A stretch of DNA of 15,905 nucleotides, taken from assembly GCA_034429975.1 (NCBI GenBank), contig DAOUFM010000174.1:1-15905 (forward strand), read 5' to 3'. The translations under genes and the position numbers were made by a program. Positions 1-6,217 of the stretch are shown here, piece by piece. The notes beneath the pieces are model-generated. The model saw only the letters and a program-made list of their open reading frames with translations. It had not been told where the DNA came from and made no database searches. How positions within the stretch are numbered: position 1 is the stretch's first letter; every line of letters begins with the position of its first letter. The DNA comes from UBA6170 sp034429975. GTDB taxonomy: Bacteria > Chloroflexota > Anaerolineae > Anaerolineales > Anaerolineaceae.

Positions 1-214
1 GGTGATAATTTGCATCAAGATCAATGGACTGGCCAAAGGGCAGTTCAATTGACATCCAATCGGGGTGATCTGTGGTAACTCCCAGATCAATCAAATCAGG
101 ATTCAGATTTCCATCCGGCTGAAAAACCTCTGACCAGGGATCAGTGCCCTGAGCATAAACAGCAGATGGTATGAGCAAGGTCAAGACGACAATGATCAGG
201 AAAAATCTTTTCAC
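1..214 (-). CDS. Secreted protein of unknown function (N-terminal part only)
   Basis: The reading frame starts at a GTG (212-214) and runs off the left edge, leaving about 71 residues. The first 20 or so residues (KRFFLIIVVLTLLIPSAVYA) are a classic Sec signal peptide with a VYA-Q type signal peptidase I site, so the product is exported. The visible mature part is rich in Asp, Pro and Leu and matches no family I recognise. The GTG shares one base with the TAG stop of the upstream gene (TAGTG), and a GGAAAG purine stretch lies just before it, so the two genes are very probably translationally coupled in one operon. The C-terminal part, which would be needed to assign a role, is outside the window. 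Confidence 0.7.
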   Translation of the reverse strand, partial: MKRFFLIIVVLTLLIPSAVYAQGTDPWSEVFQPDGNLNPDLIDLGVTTDHPDWMSIELPFGQSIDLDANYH

Positions 215-774
215 TACTTCTTTCCTTCTTCTACAGTTGTGGCGGGAGTTTTTCCCGGAGCGAGAATGGCATTAATTTCTTCTTCCATCAGGAAACGATC
301 AAACTTCCAACCACTTTCTGTTTTCGCGAGAACAACATATGCTGTATCCTGGGTTTTATTGCTACCCGGTAAGGGAGAAGATAGCGTGATGGTCATCTGC
401 CAGACTTGCTCGGAACCATTGTCTGCTACTTTTTCTACTGCCTGAGAGGCAGCTGTGACCACAGATTTGGCATCCACGTATTTTTCCCACATACGGTCTG
501 CGCCGGCCGAAAACAGCTCGCATCCAGCGGGAGTGCTTACCTCGCAGATACGCTCAAGCCAGGCTTCTATTCCTTCCTGATAGTTCACCTGGAAGACTTT
601 CTCGATGGCATTGACCGCTGCGGTAGAAACCAGACTGTCTTCATTGGTTGATGCTACTGAACTTTGCTCTGTACGAAATGGCCAGTTTTCGATCACCAGT
701 ATACCTATAGCAATGACAACTGCCAGGATGACGGCAATGATCAGATTGCGTTTTGAGACTGGAATTTCTTTCAA
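214..774 (-). CDS. Single-pass membrane protein, possibly VirB8/TcpC-like fold
   Basis: The product has 186 residues. A short basic N-terminus is followed by one hydrophobic helix (about residues 11-28) and a soluble domain of about 150 residues, predicted to lie outside the membrane. The domain has a helix-rich first half, then a strand-rich segment (VWQMTITL...TAYVVLAKTESGWKFDRFL) resembling NTF2-like folds. A membrane-anchored NTF2-like domain is the layout of VirB8/TcpC conjugation subunits, but it also occurs in many unrelated lipid- or wall-associated proteins, so this is only a suggestion. The start is a TTG chosen because a perfect AAGGAG lies 6 nt upstream; no ATG fits. The stop overlaps the start of the downstream secreted-protein gene. 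I do not recognise a specific family. Confidence 0.75.
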   Translation of the reverse strand: MKEIPVSKRNLIIAVILAVVIAIGILVIENWPFRTEQSSVASTNEDSLVSTAAVNAIEKVFQVNYQEGIEAWLERICEVSTPAGCELFSAGADRMWEKYVDAKSVVTAASQAVEKVADNGSEQVWQMTITLSSPLPGSNKTQDTAYVVLAKTESGWKFDRFLMEEEINAILAPGKTPATTVEEGKK

Positions 775-780
775 TTTTTT

Positions 781-786
781 CTCCTT
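781..786 (-). promoter_or_regulatory. Shine-Dalgarno site fixing a TTG start
   Basis: AAGGAG (minus strand) lies 6 nt upstream of the TTG at 772-774, with an all-A spacer. It decides the start of the 186-residue membrane protein because no ATG or GTG in that frame has a comparable site. Confidence 0.7.
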
Positions 787-792
787 TTCCGG

Positions 793-960
793 TTAACGGG
801 TTCTAAAGTTGGTTAAAGCAAAAGCGACCAACCAAGTCTTCAATCCCTGAAAGCACTTGAAGAAAGGTGCAAACAGGAAAGACGTGATGGTCGCTCCAAG
901 GATTATATGGAACAGCTGATGATTATCAGCGACCGAACAGATATTTGGTTGTAACTCCAA
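793..960 (-). pseudogene. Possible small ORF or remnant of a membrane-protein gene
   Basis: A 55-codon frame from a TTG (958-960) to TAA (793-795) encodes a peptide with a hydrophobic helix (LFHIILGATITSFLFAPFF) and a basic C-terminus. It ends 18 nt before the TTG of the 186-residue protein, a typical operon spacing. The TTG has no convincing ribosome site and a TGA lies directly before it, so the frame may be the 3' remnant of a longer truncated gene, a genuine small membrane protein, or chance. This is the only coding-like signal in the stretch 775-1069. Confidence 0.22.
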
Positions 961-991
961 TCATAACAAGAGGAAACCCTTTATCCTAGGT

Positions 992-1021
992 GGTCAAATG
1001 AAAAGAATTCGGAATTTGACC
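992..1021. repeat. Inverted repeat GGTCAAAT...ATTTGACC
   Basis: Two perfect 8-bp arms (992-999 and 1014-1021) are separated by 14 bp. It lies just past the 3' end of the Ig-like lipoprotein gene and upstream of the next minus-strand genes, so it could be a transcript hairpin or an operator. There is no T-tract on the minus strand to make it a convincing intrinsic terminator. Confidence 0.35.
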
Positions 1022-1069
1022 GAACCCTTTTCACATTTTCTGATTTATCCGCAATAAAAAATGGTGGGG

Positions 1070-2134
1070 TTAGGGAGCAATCCCGTTTAATATCCATGGA
1101 CCATAAATTGAGCTGGACATCGCATCCAGAATCAATTGGTCGGCCTGTTCTTTAGTCATACTGGATGGCAAAACCAGATTGGTATACCAAGAACCAGGAC
1201 CGGCACATTTGAAATCTAATCCCGGGTAAGTTGCCCGCAATGTTGTTTGAGCATAAGCACAATTTTCAGCCTGATGTACTTCCGGGGGTAATTCCACTTT
1301 TCCGAGTGCTAACTGATAAGTCGTCCCCGAAGAAATCGAAACCGGGAAACTAAAACTGAAGCATTTATTGGCTGTCGTCGCTCCAACAGGATCAATGCGG
1401 CTGCCACTTGGAGAGTATTGTTGTTGATTGGCGGACAGGATCACGTTCCAGGGATACCATTGACGTCCGTCTGGAAGCTGCATACAGAAATCCACTGTGA
1501 ATTCCGCATTTTCCATTGAGGCGGTTAATAGTTGTGCGGTAACCCCTCCCGAACCCGGTAAAGGAATGTTTCCAACGGTGATAGTTACCCAGATCTGGCT
1601 ATTGGGCACTGGCAAGCCTGTTCCATCCTGAAGCTGGTAGAAAACAGTGTACTGACCGTTTTGTTTTGGAACAACCAGATCGACCCCAATTTGGATGGTC
1701 TCTCCCGGTTTTGCTTCCTCGGGGAGTGGAATTTGCTCCAGGCTGCCAAGAGTTTCGTTGGCCGGAGAGGAGGAAGTCCTTACCAAGCTGAAATCCTTAT
1801 CCCATGTGCTGTTGCCACCATTCTTCAATGTCCATGTTTTTTGGAAGATTTGCCCGGGTTGAAAATTTGTTCCGTCCGGGACGGTTTCGCCGATAAAGAT
1901 AAAGGTGGTGCCTTGAACGGATGGCATTGGAGTAACTAGCGGTGTGGATGTAGTAGTTGGTGACGGAAGTGGTGTCAATGTTACCGGTAGGTTTGTAGCC
2001 GTTGGAAAAAGTGATGCAGTGACCTGTATCGCCGTTGCGTCTGGTTGTGTGTCAACTGATAACACTGGAGTACAACCTGAAAGGATGAGTACGACGATCA
2101 ACCACAAGATAAACCTATTTAACCGAAAAATCAT
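1070..2134 (-). CDS. Lipoprotein with NBR1-type Ig-like domain
   Basis: The product is an exported lipoprotein: a hydrophobic signal segment ends in a lipobox, LSGC, whose Cys would be lipidated. A Thr/Pro-rich linker of about 30 residues follows. Next comes an Ig-like domain of the 'next to BRCA1' type (about 110 residues; key features are FxPGQxFxKTWTLKNxGxxTW near its start, PGE in the middle and a final strand WVTITV). The C-terminal domain of about 155 residues has four Cys and is not recognised. Such Ig-like lipoproteins are common in Anaerolineae. I chose the ATG at 2132-2134 because GAGGA lies at good distance before it; an in-frame ATG at 2144-2146, without a ribosome site, would add four residues. 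It is the third gene after sigma and anti-sigma, suggesting an envelope-related role. Confidence 0.85.
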   Translation of the reverse strand: MIFRLNRFILWLIVVLILSGCTPVLSVDTQPDATAIQVTASLFPTATNLPVTLTPLPSPTTTSTPLVTPMPSVQGTTFIFIGETVPDGTNFQPGQIFQKTWTLKNGGNSTWDKDFSLVRTSSSPANETLGSLEQIPLPEEAKPGETIQIGVDLVVPKQNGQYTVFYQLQDGTGLPVPNSQIWVTITVGNIPLPGSGGVTAQLLTASMENAEFTVDFCMQLPDGRQWYPWNVILSANQQQYSPSGSRIDPVGATTANKCFSFSFPVSISSGTTYQLALGKVELPPEVHQAENCAYAQTTLRATYPGLDFKCAGPGSWYTNLVLPSSMTKEQADQLILDAMSSSIYGPWILNGIAP

Positions 2135-2156
2135 AATTTTCCTCATTGGATGGTGG

Positions 2157-2184
2157 AAGGAGGGCAGCTATAGCGACCCTCCTT
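2157..2184. repeat. Intercistronic hairpin
   Basis: Eight-bp arms AAGGAGGG (2157-2164) and CCCTCCTT (2177-2184) enclose the palindrome GCTATAGC, giving a strong two-part stem. It lies in the 74-nt gap between the propeller protein and the lipoprotein. A T-rich run follows it only on the plus strand, opposite to the direction of transcription, so it is more likely an mRNA-stability or attenuation element than a terminator for these genes. Confidence 0.5.
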
Positions 2185-2220
2185 CTTTTCACTTTTTTGA
2201 TCATTTGCCTATCGGGCGGT

Positions 2221-4470
2221 TTATGGGATGAATACTCCATCCAATTCGCCGCTCAAACCAGGAAGACGATAGGTTTCACAGCTATCAGGTGTGATTAAGA
2301 TGATCTCCCCATCCGGATATTCAGGGGTGATCAAGCTCACACCAAGCAAGTGACTTTCTTTATCCCAAGCGATGCCGTTAATCGCTGTGGCAGGGTTGTC
2401 TAATAACAGACGTGCTGGGCTCCCATCCAATCCTTTGATATATAGACTACTATTATCGCTGGCCCTATAAACAATCCACTTTCCATCCGGAGACACAGCC
2501 GGCATTGGTGCTTTTCGGGATGAGTTTTCTATCACGAATAGATCTTGAGAATTTCCAGTACTTACATCAACCGACCGCAGCAGGAAGCCATCTCCGCTCG
2601 AACCAGGAATTGCATAATAAAGATGGGATCCATCTGGCGACCAACCCGCAATCGATTCATAACCCAGGTTGGAAAGCTGTTTGGGATTCTTGCCATCACT
2701 ATTGATCAAGAACATGCCATATAGATCACCCGAGTTCACATAAGCGATCTGGCTTCCATCCTGTGACCAGTGAAGATCTCGCCCAAAAACGCCAGCTATC
2801 ACAGTGAACTCTCCACTCGCTAGGTCCTGGATTTTGATTCCATCTTCGGTGGTATATGCCAAGCGAGTACTGTCCTGCGTGAGAGCAGCCCGTCCGCTGC
2901 CTGCTGCAAGTACCTGTTGCAGGCTGCCATCCATCCCTGCAAGCACGATTTGAAGTTGCGGGTTTAGTTGGGTTAACACAACTTTGCCATTAAATCCCGA
3001 CGGTAGTGGATTGATATTTTGAATTGTGTCCGCGTTCAAGCAGGTTGTAGAAGGCTCAGCGATCAAAGGAAATTGACGAATGGTCTCCGGCTGCCATTCC
3101 ACTTGCCAGGTTTTGGTGGGGCTGGCTGAACGTGGATTGGAGAATAGAATAGTCAATTCACCTTTAGGTAAATTACTATAGATGTGGCTTGTAGTAAACA
3201 CCTTTCCGTTTGTTGTGCCGCCACCGCCTCCACTTCCATTAGCTTGATATCCTTCGATTTGAACACTAACCTCACTCATATTCTTCCCTGGATCGATGCG
3301 GAAGGAATATCCATCTGATTGGGCTGTGACCGATACCAATCGAATCGTATTTCCAGCCAATTGAACATCCTGATTGACCTCCCAGATTTGTTCTGGCTGC
3401 GGGTTTGTTCCGACATCGATAGTGGTTTTAGCTGAAGCTTGCGGGTCTACCTGTGAAATGATTACCCCGGAAAAGCGGATGGTTAGGGGGAACTTCACTC
3501 CGGCTCCCTTGATTTGCATCACCCAGGAGTACCCACCCTGGCCAAGACTCGCGTCATCTAATGGCTGAACGTCATTGGGGAACGTGTAACTAACATTTTT
3601 GCCGTTCGCGTCTTTGATCGTTGCAGGGCCAGTGATTTGCAACCAGCTTCCTGCAGGAATGTTAGTGCGTACAGAGCCCAGCAGAATATAACCATCCTCA
3701 GTTACGATGATTTTATCCATAGAAACGATAGCTTGAGTTGATCCATTCGTGGTTGCTGTGAGTGTTTCGCTATCCAGACCAGGTTTGTTGTCTGCTGACG
3801 AAACTACAGGGGTCACATCGATGACCGGCAGAATGGTGAGGTCAGGCGGAGCAGCGACAAAATGGATAGGCAGTTCCCAATCGATCGGAACCGTGCCTGG
3901 AAGCGTGTTGAAGATACATGGAAGAACGAAGGTAGCTTCATTCACTTTGGCTGGGATGGGGGCATTCACATCCATTCTTGTGCCATCTGGCATGCGTAGA
4001 TATTCTCGCTCGATGCATCCTGATATGGCTTCCTCTATTGGGTAAGCAGAAAGTGGAACGCCAGAGACGCCAAAGTCTAGGCGCGTCTCAGTCCCAGTGA
4101 GAACTGCCTGGTTGACAGAAACGGTGACCCCATTTCGAGTGATACTCACTGGTTCAGCTAACATGCGGACAGGGCTGCTTTGGTTCACAATTCCGACACC
4201 CGGTATATAACCAAAGAGCTGAAGTACAGCAGCGTAGACGCGCTGTGGACCAATTACCAGGGTGCCGATGATCATGAGGGAAAGAATCGCAAGAGCAACG
4301 GTCGATGCAGGTCGCAATCCATAGAAAGGATGATGTCGTCGAGATTTTGCAACCGCACGTTGCATCAAATCACTATAAACCTCGTCAACAAATTTGGAGC
4401 GTATCTCAGGTACTCCGAAAGATTTACGAACACTCTCTTCAAACTGAGGAGTTGGATACTTTTCATTCAT
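2221..4470 (-). CDS. Membrane-anchored putative anti-sigma factor with C-terminal TolB-like propeller
   Basis: The product has 749 residues. Residues 1-54 are a charged cytoplasmic segment, about 56-74 are a single transmembrane helix, and the rest is extracytoplasmic. The middle (about 100-460) is strand-rich with no family I can name, and it contains a Gly-rich loop (GSGGGGGTT). The last 280 residues show TolB/WD40-like propeller repeats with SQDGSQIAY, SPDGSHLYY and SPDGKWIVY signatures, each followed by an SDG or LDG turn. Its ATG overlaps the stop of the ECF sigma gene by 8 nt, the usual arrangement for a cognate anti-sigma factor, although the cytoplasmic part is short and lacks an obvious His-Cys zinc motif. 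The propeller may sense a wall or envelope ligand. The anti-sigma role is inferred from context; the propeller is seen in the sequence. Confidence 0.8.
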   Translation of the reverse strand: MNEKYPTPQFEESVRKSFGVPEIRSKFVDEVYSDLMQRAVAKSRRHHPFYGLRPASTVALAILSLMIIGTLVIGPQRVYAAVLQLFGYIPGVGIVNQSSPVRMLAEPVSITRNGVTVSVNQAVLTGTETRLDFGVSGVPLSAYPIEEAISGCIEREYLRMPDGTRMDVNAPIPAKVNEATFVLPCIFNTLPGTVPIDWELPIHFVAAPPDLTILPVIDVTPVVSSADNKPGLDSETLTATTNGSTQAIVSMDKIIVTEDGYILLGSVRTNIPAGSWLQITGPATIKDANGKNVSYTFPNDVQPLDDASLGQGGYSWVMQIKGAGVKFPLTIRFSGVIISQVDPQASAKTTIDVGTNPQPEQIWEVNQDVQLAGNTIRLVSVTAQSDGYSFRIDPGKNMSEVSVQIEGYQANGSGGGGGTTNGKVFTTSHIYSNLPKGELTILFSNPRSASPTKTWQVEWQPETIRQFPLIAEPSTTCLNADTIQNINPLPSGFNGKVVLTQLNPQLQIVLAGMDGSLQQVLAAGSGRAALTQDSTRLAYTTEDGIKIQDLASGEFTVIAGVFGRDLHWSQDGSQIAYVNSGDLYGMFLINSDGKNPKQLSNLGYESIAGWSPDGSHLYYAIPGSSGDGFLLRSVDVSTGNSQDLFVIENSSRKAPMPAVSPDGKWIVYRASDNSSLYIKGLDGSPARLLLDNPATAINGIAWDKESHLLGVSLITPEYPDGEIILITPDSCETYRLPGLSGELDGVFIP

Positions 4471-5038
4471 TAGAAACCTCCAGCTGGCTATGTAACCGTG
4501 CCAGCAACCGGTAAATTGTTTTTTTCACCGCTTCTTCATTGCGGTGAAGGATACGAGCAATTTCTGGAAAACTCATTTCAGCAAGAAATCTCAAACGGAG
4601 CAGTTCCCGGTCTTCCTCGGGCAATGCCTGAATCAATTTTGATAGGGCTGCTGTTTGTTCTAATTGAATTACCCCGCATAAGGGGTCATTTTCCACAGGA
4701 ATATCCTCAATTTCATCAATGGATGATGTATTTTTTCGTTGACGAAAATGATCCATCGCTTTATTACGGGCAATCGTAAACAGCCAGGAAGCGAAATGCC
4801 CATCCTGTCGAAATCTGTCAAAGGATTCAAACGCGATTAGAAATGTTTGAGCAGTAATATCTTCTGCATCATGCACATACCCAATCCGGCTGTATAGATA
4901 TCGGAAGACTTGTTCTACATATAGCTTATATAACTCCCCAAATACCTTGGGATCCTGCCTTGCAGCTTTAATTATCTTTAATTCATCTGACTCACGATTG
5001 ATCTTTTCGGATGCCAATGCAATACTGCTTTCTGCCAT
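4463..5038 (-). CDS. ECF-family RNA polymerase sigma factor
   Basis: The product has 191 residues, normal for the extracytoplasmic-function group. Region 2 covers about residues 34-102: the DAEDITAQTFLIAF core is followed by FASWLFTIARNKAMDHFRQ, which contacts the -10 element. Region 4 covers about 132-185: LPEEDRELLRLRFLAEMSFPEIARIL followed by the recognition helix NEEAVKKTIYRLLARL, which contacts the -35 element. The start ATG has AAGGA at about 5 nt. The gene is preceded by a recognisable housekeeping-type promoter and its end overlaps the next gene, whose product probably holds it at the membrane until a signal arrives. Its target promoters cannot be identified here. Confidence 0.95.
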   Translation of the reverse strand: MAESSIALASEKINRESDELKIIKAARQDPKVFGELYKLYVEQVFRYLYSRIGYVHDAEDITAQTFLIAFESFDRFRQDGHFASWLFTIARNKAMDHFRQRKNTSSIDEIEDIPVENDPLCGVIQLEQTAALSKLIQALPEEDRELLRLRFLAEMSFPEIARILHRNEEAVKKTIYRLLARLHSQLEVSNE

Positions 5039-5094
5039 AAATTTCCTTTCAAAGCGTTTTCACGAGATCCTGCAGGTTTTGAGTAATTTTGAGC

Positions 5095-5123
5095 TCTATA
5101 TGTAAGACGGAAAAACATGGCAA
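5095..5123 (-). promoter_or_regulatory. Sigma-70-type promoter for the sigma/anti-sigma operon
   Basis: On the minus strand, TTGCCA (5118-5123) and TATAGA (5095-5100) are separated by exactly 17 bp. It lies 57 nt upstream of the sigma factor's ATG. Confidence 0.55.
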
Positions 5124-5191
5124 GGGGGACATTTTTTACCATTCAATTATGGACTTCAGTAGTTTTTATTGCAAGGATCCTGTTTTCATTA

Positions 5192-5220
5192 TTGACAAAA
5201 GTATACTCTAGTATTACTAT
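5192..5220 (+). promoter_or_regulatory. Strong sigma-70-type promoter for the RHH gene
   Basis: TTGACA (5192-5197, perfect consensus) is followed after 17 bp by TACTAT (5215-5220). GGAGG at 5231-5235 and the ATG at 5241 follow directly, so the transcript leader is very short. Confidence 0.8.
5200..5218. promoter_or_regulatory. Probable operator: two AGTA/TACT palindromes inside the promoter
   Basis: AGTATACT (5200-5207) and AGTATTACT (5210-5218) are two small palindromes built from the same half-site. Their centres are 10.5 bp apart, one turn of the helix. They cover the spacer and the -10 element. Ribbon-helix-helix dimers typically bind such paired sites cooperatively, so autorepression by the adjacent RHH protein is likely (inference). 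Confidence 0.6.
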
Positions 5221-5240
5221 ATTAAAAACTGGAGGTTGAA

Positions 5241-5495
5241 ATGCCGAAAACAAATTCTGCGAGTAAACCAGTACGTTCTTTTCGAATAAGTCCAGAAGGT
5301 GTGAGTCAATTAAGAGCAATGGCAAGCGTGATGGGACGGAGTGAAAGCGATGTGATTGAGGTTGCACTTGACCGAATGTATCGGGAGGAAATTCGTTATA
5401 ACCGGGTCCTACGAGAGGGAGCCCGACTAGAAGATCAGTATCAGACAGATAAAAAAAATGAAGGAGAAAATGAAATTCATCGTAGTGATTCTTAA
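5241..5495 (+). CDS. Ribbon-helix-helix (CopG/Arc-type) DNA-binding protein
   Basis: The product has 84 residues. The segment at about residues 11-55 fits the RHH fold: strand PVRSFRISPEG, helix VSQLRAMASVMG, turn RSESD, helix VIEVALDRMYREEIR. RHH dimers insert their paired strands in the DNA major groove. The C-terminal 30 residues are charged and could contact a partner. GGAGG lies 5 nt before the ATG, and a strong promoter overlaps two matched palindromes, so autorepression is probable. The 3' end overlaps the next gene, so the two are co-translated. The pair resembles a two-gene regulator/effector module in layout, such as antitoxin-first toxin-antitoxin loci, but the second product does not look like a known toxin. 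Confidence 0.85.
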   Translation: MPKTNSASKPVRSFRISPEGVSQLRAMASVMGRSESDVIEVALDRMYREEIRYNRVLREGARLEDQYQTDKKNEGENEIHRSDS

Positions 5496-5931
5496 GTTGA
5501 TTGGATGGGTTGTCAAAACTGCAGTCATCCTGGCGATTTGCTCCAGTATTTTATTCGTTGCCTACAAAGGAAACCAACCTATGCAGGTTCCTGAAGCTCC
5601 AAAAGGGATGACCTACTTCGAATTCGTTGCTGACCGGATAGATGCCGCAAAAACGGTTGAACCTTCCCGGTGCGGGTGGGGTATGATGTTATCTTTAGCC
5701 ACCCTGGGTCCAATTTATTCATTTGTTTATACCGAAGTAGGCATCCACCCGGATGGAGCTCTTGCGCGAGGCACCGCCCCAGATCCAGATATCCCAAAAG
5801 ATGTGGCAAATGCTAAGTGGTATGAAGTGCCTGGAATCTGGTGGAATACGGTTGAAAGATTATCCTGGACGATGGTGGGGAAGCCGGCAGCTTATGGATG
5901 TAAGTTTAGAGAAGTAGATTGTCTAAGATGA
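5458..5931 (+). CDS. Unknown membrane protein, co-transcribed with RHH regulator
   Basis: The product has 157 residues and matches no family I recognise. A long hydrophobic N-terminal segment (about residues 7-35) is a membrane anchor or uncleaved signal. A second, weaker hydrophobic stretch (MMLSLATLGPIYSFVY) follows the motif RCGWG. The C-terminal part is rich in Pro, Trp and Gly (GIHPDGALARGTAPDPDIP, then WYEVPGIWWNTVERLSWTMVGKPAAYGC) and holds two of the Cys. It overlaps the RHH gene by 38 nt. An alternative ATG at 5470-5472 has AAGGAG directly before it, but only 3 nt away. A diverged copy of its 3' third, keeping the same frame apart from a stop, lies at 13889-14110, so this is a gene family in this genome. 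Confidence 0.65.
   Translation: MKEKMKFIVVILKLIGWVVKTAVILAICSSILFVAYKGNQPMQVPEAPKGMTYFEFVADRIDAAKTVEPSRCGWGMMLSLATLGPIYSFVYTEVGIHPDGALARGTAPDPDIPKDVANAKWYEVPGIWWNTVERLSWTMVGKPAAYGCKFREVDCLR
5743..5909 (+). repeat. Direct repeat, copy A (in the unknown membrane-protein gene)
   Basis: This 167-bp segment aligns without gaps to 13916-14082 in the same orientation. My hand alignment gives 147 of 167 identical bases. The two copies bracket the copper genes and the insertion sequence. Confidence 0.9.
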
Positions 5932-6123
5932 TGACAACTGATGCTTATTCAAGGCAGCGAAACGGTTTTTTAGTCGGTGGGTTTTTATTCAAGTATCAGA
6001 GTGCGCGATCAATCTAAATTAAGTCGTTACCTAAAAAAAAAAGACTTTATTTATTAATCTAATCACTTAATCCCTACCTTTAAAAGATTTTAGACTGCTT
6101 AATACCGGCATGCGATTTATTTT

Positions 6124-6163
6124 ATGCCCTTGATAATTACCCTGCGTAAATTACCAAGGGCAT
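6124..6163. repeat. Hairpin in the 5932-6217 intergenic region
   Basis: ATGCCCTTG (6124-6132) and CAAGGGCAT (6155-6163) form a 9-bp perfect stem that continues imperfectly inward (ATAATTAC against GTAAATTA). It lies between the converging unknown membrane-protein gene and the copper ATPase gene and could end either transcript, but neither side has a clear T-run. I see no coding signal elsewhere in 5932-6217; the rest is A/T-rich. Confidence 0.4.
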
Positions 6164-6217
6164 CGGTACATCAGCGAATTTATGAAGTTTTCTCCCAATA
6201 GGACACCTTTTCGCGAA

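Noticed and set aside
2157..2190. Hairpin with T-rich tail as a plus-strand intrinsic terminator
   Set aside because: There is no plus-strand gene upstream of it; the flanking genes run on the minus strand.
5143..5367. Minus-strand open frame of about 74 codons
   Set aside because: It covers the RHH promoter and start on the opposite strand and has no family resemblance; the RHH gene explains the region.
6021..6047. AAGTC/GACTT inverted repeat around an A-run as a terminator
   Set aside because: The stem is only 5 bp with a 17-nt loop, too weak to report as a feature.
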